Shown piece after piece: positions 37,720 through 49,061 of a stretch of 64,000 nt of DNA. Below the pieces are notes generated by a model. It worked only from the letters and a program-made list of their open reading frames with translations, searched no databases and had not been told where the DNA came from. The stretch comes from Gibbula magus. Lineage: Eukaryota > Mollusca > Gastropoda > Trochida > Trochidae. How positions within the stretch are numbered: position 1 is the stretch's first letter; every line of letters starts with the position of its first letter. The translations under genes were made by a program, and so were the position numbers. The DNA lies in NCBI GenBank assembly GCA_936450465.1, contig OW388291.1, positions 81,295,436-81,359,435 of the forward strand, written 5' to 3'.

Positions 37720-38286
37720 AAGTTACCGGGGCTTTCAGAGGACTCTATTAGTAACGTACTGCCAGTGAGTGTTATTGCTCATCTTCTGTGAGTAAGGAAA
37801 TATCGGCGAAAAATAATAATGCATTACCGTCAATGATATATTGTTTTGCATTTTGTGTCTATGTTTTAATTAAATAAGTAATTAAACGGTTCCTACATCT
37901 TTACGTTCCAGTCATTAATTGAACGACTTGTTGACAATGTGAACTTCTTGTAACACCCTCACATTATTTAAAACTTCGCTTGAACTAAAGCATATTTCAG
38001 AACCGAAACGTTATTGTGATATACTTATCAAATGTACTCGCACCAAAATAGAACTAATTTTAAATCGATGAAATTTGTTAAGAACACGATTGTGCTGTTG
38101 CTTGTGGTAAATGGACATATAGGCTAATCAGTGTACAAAATACCACGTCATATATACATATACAGTACACTGGTGAGTTACCGTTATGCAGCTAAGTCAC
38201 TGCAGTAATAAAACTGACGTACTTACACACCAAAACACTTAAATATCTTTTCCTGATTAACACGATTAAACCTAATAAATTGCTAT
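37720..38286. other. No gene recognised
   Basis: AT-rich spacer with no bounded structure seen. Confidence 0.5.
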
Positions 38287-38296
38287 AAACTTAAGT

Positions 38297-38630
38297 CTCT
38301 AACTAATAACATTTTTCACCATGTTCATACATTCATTGGAAAGAGTCAACGGTTCAATTAATACATAAATACTAATGTACGTATTTACCATATTCAAAGT
38401 GCATTTTGTCATAAGAGTAATATTTCTAATTGTGTGTTGCCTTAATAATGTATATCACATGTTTACCCACTTCGTCACTTATAGATTTCTTATTCTCTTC
38501 CGCTTACATTGTGTTATGTATTTTAACCTTGTCAAATAGTTGTGAATTACGTGGAGAGGGCTTCTATAGGTTTCATAACTTGTGCCCAATCCATTTCTTA
38601 AATGAATAAAATATGCTTTCAATCAATCAA
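38297..38630 (+). mobile_element. 5'-truncated LINE 3' tail with 10-bp target-site duplication
   Basis: Perfect direct repeats AAACTTAAGT at 38287-38296 and 38631-38640 bound the insertion. The body matches the 3' part of the longer copy at 40813-41439 (TTTCACCATGTTCATA, GGAAAGAGTCAACGGTTCAA, GGAGAGGGCTTCTATA) and ends in AATGAATAAAATATG plus (TCAA)n. This is typical of target-primed reverse transcription with severe 5' truncation. Confidence 0.9.
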
Positions 38631-38640
38631 AAACTTAAGT

Positions 38641-39300
38641 AAGGAGGTCCCGGTATGATCTTATACGTGCGCTTCGATTGCTGACATTTCGTACCGACAA
38701 GAACAAGGTAACGTTTAACTCATTCATTAGTTCAATTCATTCTATAATTCTTTATCACTTCATTCGATCAATATTCTAAATGAATCCAAGTTATTTTGAT
38801 TGGACGTCAATACCTATATAACACACGAAGCCGGTGACTATAAACGTTCAGGTACCATACACATCTGTCACTTATACCCATTCAAATCGCAAAGCTATAA
38901 CAACTGTCACAGGTGTAGTGACGCTTCGATGCTTCCCTAGTGTCAGTAGGGCTACATTCCAATCTGTTGCACGAGTGTCTGCGATCGTTGTCTCCACGGC
39001 GAACTAACGTTACACAGGTGAATGATCGATTTTAACTAGGTGATCGATCTCTGCATCCTATCATACATTCCAATCCCACCTGTGGCGAAAATTAACATCT
39101 AGCATCATAAAATATATCTCATACAGGTAGTTATATGACGGAAAGAGGTTTATATTGTCATACCGAGTCCTTCATGATGATGTTATGTACATATAACTAT
39201 TTTAATTTAATACAGAATTTTAAAATTATGAGAATCAACATATTGTCCAGGAGTCCTGAATACTGCTTTATTTCAGAGCGGAGAGAATCCTAGACTTGCT
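38641..39300. other. No gene recognised
   Basis: AT-rich spacer; nothing supported. Confidence 0.5.
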
Positions 39301-39456
39301 CAACCGTTATAGACTGGTATTAAGTGTTGAATATTATATCAACCGTTATAGACTGGTATTAGGTGTTGAATATTATATCAACCGTTATAGACTGGTATTA
39401 GGTGTTGCATATTATATCAACCGTTATAGACTGGTATTAGGTGTTGAATATTATAT
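39301..39456. repeat. 39-bp tandem repeat, four units
   Basis: Four head-to-tail copies begin CAACCGTTATAGACTGGTAT and end GTTGAATATTATAT, differing by only one base in two of the copies. Confidence 0.95.
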
Positions 39457-40400
39457 CAAATAACCCCTCACGAAAAGGCACGGTAGCTGTTTATTGTGTA
39501 AATGATATTTTAAACGTCGTGTGTAATGTCAAGGCAACAGAGGAAATATTAAGTTTATATTAACGAAAATCAACATATCCCAAAAACCCATATCAAAATG
39601 CCGGGAGCCCTAATTAAAATGGTTAGAGCTGAGAAAATCTAGACTTGTTTACCGATATATTCTAGACTTAATTTGGCTGTTGATGACAGAGGAATACTAC
39701 GTGTAGTGCACCACAGGTATTTCTGCCTCGGGCTAGCTGCATCAGCGAATCGATTCCCTGACGGACGACATAATTACAATTTAATCACCATGACAACGCG
39801 AGTCCTGCATACCTGTCTGGTTAAAGACCGGTGATAAAATGGTTGGATAAGCCGGGAATATTGTCTCCCACAGTGGGTTGTTGGAATTTCAATTATTCAT
39901 GTGGTTGACCAGCCCCGTAAACATTTAGTAAAGTCCAGATCGATACCGGCCTATATTATCTGCGTTTGCTGTCCTGGCCTCGATGTCATCGGATAGAAAA
40001 ACATGATGATTTTATCGATATATTACGTCTCCGTCAGATTAATTCCACGCCCTCTGTCAACCGATTGGGCGGTAATCAGTCTGAATATTCGAATTCATGA
40101 AATATCTTATTTTTAATATTTGAGAATTTCAAACTTGCAGAAAGTGCAGACACTGTCACATTTGCCTGTCATCGGCGTGTAAACAATGGACATAAAATGT
40201 CCATATGTTAAAGACAGGCAGACGCACAGACAGACATAATTATTTTTTAAACTATACTAAAAATACGTTTCTGTAGTTGAAATATTGCTAAATGAGGTAT
40301 GGTCGCCAGACTAGATAAGTAATAAAGTATATATAATCGAATTTAAATCGACCCTTTTCCGAGGAATAATAGTTTCAATGATACGAACTGATACGTTCCT
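39457..40400. other. No gene recognised
   Basis: Mixed composition without splice-bounded exons or recognisable motifs. Confidence 0.5.
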
Positions 40401-40408
40401 CTACTCAA

Positions 40409-40630
40409 CAACTTCCCATTGCAAGGCATAACTCTTGCCAGTCTCCATTACTGACTGATTTAGGCCTTGCAATATTTCATTAAGATCTTGTGCTTAGAAA
40501 TTCGGGCCCGCTATGCATTTCAGGTGCAGCGATTCACTATCTAGGCACAACAAAGCGAGGGAAATACTGCAAGGCTTAAATCAGCCAGTAATTGAGACTG
40601 GCAAAAGTTATGCCTTGCGTTTGGAAGTTG
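40409..40630. mobile_element. 222-bp hAT-type MITE with perfect 8-bp TSD (copy 2)
   Basis: The 8-bp duplication CTACTCAA is at 40401-40408 and 40631-40638. Terminal inverted repeats start CAACTTCCCATTGCAAGGCA and extend about 50 bp. The interior (GGTGCAGCGATTCACTATC, GGCACAACAAAGC) is shared with copy 3. The 8-bp duplication is diagnostic of the hAT superfamily. There is no transposase. Confidence 0.9.
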
Positions 40631-40812
40631 CTACTCAAGAAAAGAACCCCCGTGTGATATGAGTTCGTATCTTGGTAGATGTTATGTTTTAATCCACGGA
40701 ACAGGGTCGGTTTTAATCAGACTGCATTTCAGATAGGTTGGAATCCTCATGCGCGGAGTTTAACCTTGTGCTTTCAACAATAAGATGTTCAAATTCATTA
40801 TCGTCATTTTAA

Positions 40813-41439
40813 GCAAAATTATCTGAAAAAGAATGTAAAATCCCAAAATATTTTCTATTCGGCGATAGGAAGATGAACATTATACACAGTAAGTTAAGAA
40901 ATTCTTGTAGTTCCCTAAACGGTGATCTGTATCGTGTCAATTTATCTGAAAGTAAATCTTGCATTTGTGGTGCTTTAGTTGAAGATGTTTATCATTTCTT
41001 CTTGAGATGTCCAAGACATGCTGATCTTCGTTTAGAATTAAAGCAAAGATTTTATAATTTAAAGGCAGAATTTGATATTAATACAATCCTGTATGGAAAC
41101 CCAAATCTTCCATAAACAGTCAATGAAAACATATTTCACCATGTTCATAAATTCATTGGAAAGAGTCAACGGTTCAAATAATACATTAATACTAATGTAC
41201 GTATTTACCATATTCAAAGTGCATTTTGTCATAAGAATAACATTTCCAATTGTGTGTTGCCTTAATAATGTATATTACATGTGTACCCACTTCGTCACTT
41301 GTAGATTTCTTACTTTCTTGTTATGTATTCTTGCCTTGTAAAATAGTTGTTGATTACCTGGAGAGGGCTTCTATAAGTTTCACAACTTGTGCCCAATTCA
41401 TTTCTTAAATGAATAAAATATGTTTTCAATCAATCAAAC
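40813..41439 (+). mobile_element. 5'-truncated LINE with reverse-transcriptase C-terminal region
   Basis: Candidate 8-bp duplications CATTTTAA lie at 40805-40812 and 41440-41447. The first ~290 bp encode a LINE C-terminal zinc-knuckle region: FGDRKMNIIHSKLR, then a Cys/His cluster (CICG…DVYHFFLRCP) ending near 41115. The remainder is the 3' UTR shared with 38297-38630, ending (TCAA)n. Such C-terminal Cys/His motifs follow the reverse transcriptase in several LINE clades. The element is dead by truncation. Confidence 0.85.
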
Positions 41440-41776
41440 CATTTTAATGATTTCCGTGTTTACATGTTGAAGGTGAATCTTAATTACTGGTTGTACATTA
41501 ATTAGGACTGTTCTAAAACAGCGTTTTATTCTATACAACACGTGGATGTAAAATAAGTCCTATTCAAATCACAGACAAATCAAGAAACAGTTAAATTTGC
41601 TATTATACTGAAGAAAAACTGTTCTGAATCTAATTATGTCATCGAATAGCTAGCTACCAGAGAATTTATCCAACGAGTGAATATTAAACCAACCATACAA
41701 ACGTGGCATCACTCCGGTCTGCAGATTGTGACTTATCTCTATAGCTCGCACGTTTGGCACTCATTCCATAAAGAAG

Positions 41777-41988
41777 CAACTTCCCAATGCAAGGAACAAC
41801 TCTTGCCAGTCTCCATTACTGACTGATTTAGGCCCTGCAGTATTTCCTATAGAAATCTGTGACCCACTATGCATTTCTGGTGCAGCGATTCACTATCAAG
41901 GCACAACAAAGCCAGGGGAATACCGCAAGGCTTAAATCAGCCATTATAATGCAGACCGGCAAGAGTTGTGTCTTGCGTTTGGAAGTTG
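41777..41988. mobile_element. 212-bp hAT-type MITE (copy 3)
   Basis: It has the same terminal repeats as copy 2 (CAACTTCCCAATGCAAGG… / …TTGCGTTTGGAAGTTG). The flanks ATAAAGAA (41768-41775) and ATAAAGAC (41989-41996) form an 8-bp duplication with one mismatch, offset by one base on the left. The interior matches copy 2. Confidence 0.85.
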
Positions 41989-42043
41989 ATAAAGACGGTG
42001 AGGATGGAAGAATAGTCTAACACTTAAACTCTAAACCAAAAAA

Positions 42044-42072
42044 ATTGAAAAGGAGCCTGTCTCCTTTTCAAT
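42044..42072. repeat. Perfect 12-bp hairpin
   Basis: ATTGAAAAGGAG, five-base spacer, CTCCTTTTCAAT. No context assigns it a role. Confidence 0.8.
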
Positions 42073-43232
42073 ATTTAATTACATGGAGATATTTTCAGAA
42101 TAAAGATTTTATAGTAAGACTGAGTGAAAGACTAATGGAAGAACTAAGCGGAGTAATGGGAAGATAATGATTTACACGAGAAGTGATTCGAAGTAACCGA
42201 ATTGAAGATTGGATATATGCTGTTGGTGCAATCAGTGCTGGCAGTGGTGTCTGAATGACTCTCTGGGTGTGAGCTCCAAAACCGCTAGGAACTCGTCCCG
42301 CCGTCCGAAAGACTATTGTAGATAGTGTGCTCCCAAATACAACAATGTTATAATTCGATAACTATTTCACATCCCAAACGTACTAATGTTTGTCATCAAG
42401 CCAGTGTATATGAATGGGCGTATGTGGACTTTTTCAGGTTTCTCACTTCTTTCATTGTGTCTTTTATTGTCTTCACTGTCATTTCCATCATATATTACAT
42501 CTTTAGTTTTGTCCTGTCATTGATTCTGCTCTTTCCGTTTCCGTAGGGTTTTCATTATCTCTAAGAGTAGCGGCCTTATACTGTTCACAGTAACACATGT
42601 TTGTGTAGTGAATAATGCAAATGAACAAACCATACAGAAGTAGAGAATTGTTGTATATTTTACCCCCGCTTCAATTTGATCAAACCAATCGACCTCGGTG
42701 TTACCACGGTGTTGCATGTCGTATTAAACTGATGTAAATACTATATGTTAATCTAAGGTAAAACAACCGTCAGTCACTAACACAACCTCTAAAGATATTA
42801 AGTCCAAACTTAACCAGAAGTTTTCTCGACTGACAGTTGTTTTTCAACTGGGTTGAATCTTGAAAATTGTCATTTTTGAATGCTGTGCAGTGACTTAATG
42901 TCTTCGCTCAATGCCGAGACTTCTACCCTCTATACCCATTGTCGCATCAAAGAACAACTTTTCACTCATGATAACCAACTGTAGGCCTACATGTGTCCTG
43001 CGTTAGTCAAAGTGTTGCTGAAGTATTTGTATTACCGTATATGTGAACTGCTGCGTTTCCGTGTGAAGTTTGCTTCAAAATATCCATTCATCCATTTTTA
43101 TCATCTAACGAATACAAACATAAAAAAAACCCAAACAATTTTCAATAATACATGTTTTACGGCACATCAGGTCATACACTGACAGTATCTGTTAAAAGTT
43201 ATAATTCATTAACCATATTGTAATGTGTGTTA
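42073..43232. other. No gene recognised
   Basis: A + frame at 42325-42546 is hydrophobic at its end but T-rich and motif-free. Nothing is supported as a gene. Confidence 0.5.
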
Positions 43233-43400
43233 AAGGGTTGAAGCACGTTTTTTTCTAATGGAAATAAAGAGATCTCGCAAAATGAAATGTAACCAACTGT
43301 AAAACAATCGTTCTCAAACAATAAATACACAAACTATAGAGCTCCAAAACGAATGGTTATAGTTCGACTAACAACACGTCGAACTATTAAAAGGTGTTCA
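43233..43400 (+). mobile_element. Fragment of the TTAA/AAAGG…AGCACG element family
   Basis: It begins TTAAAGGGTTGAAGCACGTT, related to the ends at 545, 33790 and 49774, and includes CTCGCAAAATGAAA and GCTCCAAAACGAATGG at the spacing seen in those copies. No right terminus was identified. Confidence 0.5.
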
Positions 43401-43685
43401 CACTGAAACGACCATAGCAGTTTTCGTTTTAAACGAGACATCGTTGTCTACGATTATAGATAATAGGATCGTCTAATGGACTGTTTTACCCTCTTGAGAA
43501 CAGACAGACTGCATAAACCTTTATTATAAACGGCACATTTTAACATAACTAAATAGCAATTGCTTTGTGTGGATCTGATTCGCTGGACACTGTCACAGAC
43601 ATTCAGTTCATACCTGCATAAACTTAATTTCGTGACGTCTCATCACATTTAGCCACGCCCCCATGACGTCAGGTTCTTGGCTAGT

Positions 43686-45130
43686 TAATAATAATAATAA
43701 TAGTGCATATTTATAAAGCGCACATATCCACGCTCGAAAGACTGCTCAAAGCGCTAAACATATAATGCTAATAAATAATAATAATAGTGAATTTGAATGT
43801 GCTCAGTTCACACAAACAGCAATAACAAATCCATGTGTACAATTGTTGCGATTGTACCATAAAACTGAACAAAAAGATAGGCTTTTAGATTTGATTTGAA
43901 TGATTCTAATGTTGGAGATAGTTTCAGATTGTTTGGAAGAGAGTTCCACATGTTAGGAGCAAAGTGCCCAAAACATCTCTGACCAAAGCACTTAAGGTTA
44001 CACTTCGGCATTGTCAATAGATTCTGATGTTGTGATCTAAGCTCCCGTGCTGGGACATAGGCTGATATCAACTCTGATATGTAGGCAGGCGATTGATCAT
44101 GCAGAGATTTATACATTAGACATACAATTTTGAGTTGAATCCTTGCTTTTATTGGAAGCCAGTGAAGATGTTTAAGGGCAGGAGTAATGTGCGATCCTTT
44201 AGATGTTAGAGTCACGATTCGCGCTGCTGTATTTTGTACCTATTGAAGCTTGTCAAGGAGAATATCCGGGAGTCCGACATAAAGACTGTTACAGTAATCG
44301 AGTATAATCAGTACCAGACAACTGGCTAGACAATGTGCAGCTTCTATGGTGATCAAAGGACGAATATTTCCAATCACTCGTAAGTTCATGTAGCATATTT
44401 TGCAAACATTGTTAATCTGAGCTTCCATTGAGAGTGTTGGATCTAGCAAGACACCGAGATCCTTGACAGTCTGGGTTAGCTGAACGTCCGTGTCTGACAC
44501 ATTAACGGTGCTTATATCCACTTTTTTTAGCTACTGCTTAGTTCCAAAAATGATTGCTTCCGTTTTATTACTGTTCAGTTTGAGTTTGTTTTCTGTCATC
44601 CAAGAATTCAAGGACCTGGTACAATTAGCTATATTAAAAAGAGCTTCTTCTGAGTTATGATGATGAAAGTGATTGTACAACTGGCAGTCATCGGCATATG
44701 AGTGGTGGAGGAGGCGGTGCTGTGAGATGATGTTTGAAGTACTGCCACAATAGAGAACAAATAACACTGGACCAAGTACCATTCCCTGTGGGACACCATA
44801 TATCAAGTTGACAGTGGATGACCTGTCATTTCCAATCATCACAAATTGTTATCTTCCTTCAATATAAGATGATATCCACTGTAGTGCTGTCCCACCTATT
44901 CCATACTGATGTCGGAGTCTGTCCAGAAGTAGATTGTGGTCAATTGTATCGAATGATGAAGACAAATCCAGCAATATCAGAGCTGCCATATTGTCCTGAT
45001 CCACTGCTCCACGAATATCATTTATGACTCTTAGTAAAGCTATTTCAGTACTATGGAATTTGCGATAAGCTGACTGGAACTTTTCTATGAGTGCATTCTC
45101 CGCAAGATGACATTTAAGTCGAATTTAAGT
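43686..45130 (-). mobile_element. L2/CR1-like LINE, 5'-truncated reverse transcriptase relic
   Basis: Read on the - strand, the 5' part carries QSAYRKFHSTEIALL and the catalytic-region motif LLDLSSSFDTIDHNLLLDRL. It continues with GVPQGMVLGP, the catalytic SYADDCQLY box, LNSNKTEAIIF, then LGVLLDPTLS and a C-terminal LHWLPIKARI segment. Frameshifts and stops break it into at least three pieces. The 3' end reads GCGCTTTATAAAT followed by (ATT)n, the tail style of this LINE group. The 5' truncation is near 45130. Confidence 0.9.
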
Positions 45131-45289
45131 TGCGTTGTGCATTTTCATTGGCTGATGAACACGTTGTAGACGGGGCTAATATGTAGTGTCTTCATACGCG
45201 TAAATAGTACAGATCTAATTGTCGCAAATGTGAATATTTGTAGCAATTAAACCTTTTCAAAACATCAGGTACGAGTATATTTATTTATA

Positions 45290-45432
45290 AGTATTGACTT
45301 CAAAATTTATTAAGTTCATGGAGGTAAACTTAAAAAACGCTGTCCAATATTTGCGTAAACTTACACAGTTTGTACAGCGTTTTTTTAATTTTATACCTCC
45401 ATGAACTTAATAAATTTTGAAGTCAATTCTTA
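45290..45432. repeat. Long inverted repeat (~50-bp arms)
   Basis: TTGACTTCAAAATTTATTAA and the following GTTCATGGAGGTA are inverted exactly at the right (TACCTCCATGAAC, TTAATAAATTTTGAAGTCAA), with an inner AAAAAACGCTGT / ACAGCGTTTTTTT pair. The loop is about 30 bp. It is probably a foldback MITE; no target-site duplication was established. Confidence 0.85.
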
Positions 45433-46221
45433 AATAATTTATGAACAATGCAAAAGGTTACTGCAATGCCAGTTCATACAGCGGTGACAGTGACACGTCT
45501 CTAGCAGTTCTGAAGGATATTGTTATATACTAAATTAATAACTTACTACCGTTGAACCACGCCTTTTGCTATCCAAATCTATATCCTATCCACTATTGCT
45601 ATTCAGAGCAAGTAACCCCCTTTTACCTGTAAAGATATCCTCCATGCTCCCCATTGAATTACAGATGAAGCAAGTTATCTATTTCGACGTTTAGCATTTT
45701 CCGATATAAGATCACTGTATTACATGTATGCATGTGTTCTTCTCAACATGTAGGTGAAAACATTTTAAGTTCTTAAAAAATGTCAATCGTAAATCTATCG
45801 TCTATGTCAATGCATAATTCATGCATGTCAACTATTTGTTCATAATATATATGTAATCTTGAAAAACCGTGGATGGTGTGTATACTATAAAATACAACAT
45901 GTGTATTTGTTAATGATGTTTAAAAATGCAATAGTTATGGACTTATATGATTGGACCATGTATATTATGAGTTTTTACTTAGTCTTCAGATTAACGACAT
46001 ACATCCTGATCTAAAAGAAAGTGTAAACCTTTAAGAATTTAAAAAAGAAATCTTCATCTAAATTTCAATACAACCAAACTAAATGTTTTGGATGAACATT
46101 CAAATACTAGATACTGATTGGCATGTATTTTTCATGCATTCAGCCTTGGGAGCTGCGCCAATTTACATCTATCAGAGGGGAACTGAATGTAAAATTAACA
46201 TAACTATATCGGTTGTTAGAC
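45433..46221. other. No gene recognised
   Basis: AT-rich spacer without supported coding sequence. Confidence 0.5.
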
Positions 46222-46365
46222 CTAGATTTTTTTTCGAGTCCCCGTGATCGTGTGGTTAGCTGTTGGGTACGGTCAGTGCTGGCTAATAATGTGGGTTCGA
46301 ATTCCGCAAGGGCCTCGGCCGGAAAAAGTACACTAATTTGTACTATTGAAGGTAGTGAGATTCTA
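46222..46365 (+). mobile_element. tRNA-derived SINE, same family as 55059-55225
   Basis: It shares with the other copy the order GATCGTGTGGTTAGCTGTTG (A-box region), GTCAGTGCTGGC, GTGGGTTCGAATTCCGC (B-box region), CTCGGCC, then TTTGTACTATTGAAGGTAGT. This copy lacks about 15 bp between the two boxes. Boundaries are approximate; no clear duplication was seen. Confidence 0.8.
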
Positions 46366-46845
46366 ATGATCGTGCATGAAGAAGCATATCGAATGTATGA
46401 CAACAAGTGAAAGTTTAAAATTTATTTTAAATTTCAGGAAATGTGTATGTCATAATGTAGGATGTAAATGCTCAAAGGTATCAAAGGTCAACATGAATAC
46501 TTACTTACTTACTTAGTCCACATGGAGAACTTTAAAAAAAAAAGAAGCAAAAACTAAAATATTTTAATCTCCTGTCTGAAAGCCCCACAGATGTGATTAC
46601 TAGAAGAGCCAACAGGCAACAAATATATAGAAGTTTAGGCATGTAGAAGTTTTGGGAGGTTACCCCTTTAATGGCTCACGTCACGACTAAACCTGAAAAA
46701 CCAACGAACGGGTATCAAAGGGAGACAAGCACGTTCATTACACCTTACCTACATTGCGGAACACAAACACGGACTGGTAAGTGGCTATGCTGTATCGATA
46801 CCAATTTTGACCATCCTTATGTTTAATACCTGTGTGCATGTTTTT
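46366..46845. other. No gene recognised
   Basis: AT-rich. Contains a short (TTAC)n tract at about 46500. Confidence 0.5.
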
Positions 46846-47150
46846 TTATGCCCCCGAATCGGAGATTCTGGGGGTATATTGTTTTTCACCTGTCCGTCTG
46901 TCTGTCTGTCCGTCCGTCTGTGTGTTTGTCCACAAAAACTTTAACCTTGGCCATAACTATGGATTGCTCAGAGCTAGGGCTGTCATACTTGGTGTGTCGA
47001 TACCTTGTGATGAGACCTTTCAGATGAGGTCATCATATTTGACCTTGTGACCTTGACCTTGCCGCAGTGGACATCTTCAGAAAACTTTAACCGTTGCCAT
47101 AACTTTGGTATATCCGGGGGCATCCGTGTTTAACAAACACATCTTGTTTT
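46846..47150. repeat. Molluscan dispersed repeat with TATGCCCCCGAATCGG / CGGGGGCAT ends
   Basis: The left end TATGCCCCCGAATCGG and right end CCGGGGGCATCCGTG are partly inverted. Between them lie (GTCTGTCCGTCC)-type runs, TTTAACCTTGGCCATAACTA, and a TTTGACCTTGTGACCTTGAC cluster. I recognise this unit from many molluscan genomes. It ends with AACACATCTTGTTTTT. Confidence 0.75.
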
Positions 47151-49015
47151 TAATGCAGCATATAAGAAATTTGTTTCATATTTCATAATAATATGTCAGT
47201 AATTGAAGGTAGAGAAAACACCTAGATACATGTTTTACGCCATTACGGGTGCAGGTGAACTCCGGGCTTGTCGAATCGATCGATCGATGACTGAGTCATA
47301 TGATAAACAAAACTTTGGGGCAGGGAGAGTGTGGTGGTTGCTCGGTGTGTTTAATTGTTATTGTTATCTTACTCCTATTCTTAAATGAAAGAGTTAATGC
47401 TATTGTATGGAGTTTACCCTGCTGTATATATGACGATACAGCCTTCTCTTGTTACATACTGTACACAGCAGCCAGTCATGTCGAGCTTGCCGGTTTTGTT
47501 CCAGGCCAACGATTCACAAATGCGATGTCCTTATTTTGGTCTAGTCTATATAACCTTAGAGGGTGTGATAAACATCTTGTATCAACGGTGTTCTGGGCAC
47601 GAGAAGCCACAAGTTAACGTTCACCTTTTTTCAAATAGAATAGTAGGCCCTACTGCATAAGGATAAATAAAGCACAATGTATACATACTTGTTGTACTTA
47701 TTCAAAGCAGAATGTACGGGGAATTATTTTTCTAGCTATCATTATCACTTTGTCATCACACGATTCAACATGTTGTTGCGCACTTGTTGCCATCAGTGAC
47801 CTCTGCCCTATAGGCCTATACATGTATATGAGTCGACTTCATTCATGTCTAACTAATTCCCCTCTTTATTCCTTTCATTATTCAACCCTTGGCTCTTCTG
47901 AATGCTGTTGATCATTCAGTTGTTGTCTGTTCAACAGGGAGTTGTCTAGTAGGCTGACATGAAAACCTACTTATGCCGTTTTGCAAACCGTCAAATAGCA
48001 AGTAACATTCCTTGCGCAATTCTCCAAAGATTTTGACGTAAGCCGTGGCTTCTTCTGAAAATGATTTTAACATTGTCCTTTTGCAAAGTTTTCCAAATAT
48101 GATTATATACTGTCTCCTCCGAACCAATATCGTAACTTAGTTTACGAGGGATTTTACACGTACACGTAGCTTTTAGTGAAACGGGGTCCTAGCTTCAAGG
48201 GTCTGTTGCAATACGGAATGATTTACCTCAGTTAGATAAGTAAATGCTGCAAAAGTAACGGGGCCAATTTAGATCAATTATGACAGTCATAAATAGAGAA
48301 AGGTCCAGTGTCTAGCCCTATGTCACCTTATGTTTACGACACGAGTGTCTGTCTCGTGACATTAGTATTACCCGAGCGAGAGCGTGGGATAAAGGCCTTC
48401 CCATATTGAGACGAAACGTGACGTCATAAACATTGTTTAGGGCCAAATAGGAAAATATGAACCCCACACGATTTCCCGCGTATAAGTCACACACCCTGAA
48501 ATACGCTGTATACTGCGTGAGGACGTTTGCTAGTGGTCGTTACGGTTTGCTATGGTCTCAGCAACGGCTCGCTATGGTTATGTCAGTTTTTGAGATGTTG
48601 TGTTGCCTCAGAAATTGATTAAATAAAGCCACCAGTTTACCTTCTATGAGACATATTTATCGTTATTTGGTAAAATATTAATTAAGGATTAATTTGATCT
48701 GAAAAACGTACCAAATGAAACGGGTAAGGTGAATGCTTTTTGTGTCACAATGCGATGACGTATTACATGTTATCCGTGCTCTAATGTATACTTTGCTTGC
48801 AAGCTTTTCGAAACAGTGAAGAGACAGCATTTACGGATTGTATTATGTTTGTTTCGACAGAAAAGAATCAAAACTTATGACTTGAAAGACATAAATTGCA
48901 TCAATCAATCACACCGATCTAGTAAATATCGTAATATTTCGTTAAGAATTTAGTAACGACACGATACCCTCTCAAAATATTATATTTTTAATTGTTTCAT
49001 TATTTATGTTCAGAT
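47151..49015. other. No confirmed exon; upstream region of the LITAF-like gene
   Basis: There are overlapping short frames around 47.2-47.65 kb and 47912-48127 with no recognisable motif. A TGACGTCA octamer is at 48419-48426. A pyrimidine-rich stretch ending TTATGTTCAG lies two bases before the LITAF start codon and looks like a splice acceptor, so a non-coding first exon and the promoter may sit in this interval. Confidence 0.45.
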
Positions 49016-49061
49016 ATGGCCCAACAACGAGTTGCTCCAATGACCCAAGGCTATAACGAAG
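49016..49061 (+). CDS. LITAF-like exon 1 (start codon)
   Basis: It encodes residues 1-15 (MAQQRVAPMTQGYNE) and one base of the next codon, ending at donor G|GTAGGT. The start has A-T before ATGG; this is the first ATG after the probable 5'UTR acceptor at 49013. Confidence 0.85.

Noticed and set aside
47912..48127. 71-codon - strand frame (…EEATAYVKIFGELRKE…)
   Set aside because: It looks protein-like over about 25 residues but has no known motif, no splice boundaries and no second copy in the window.
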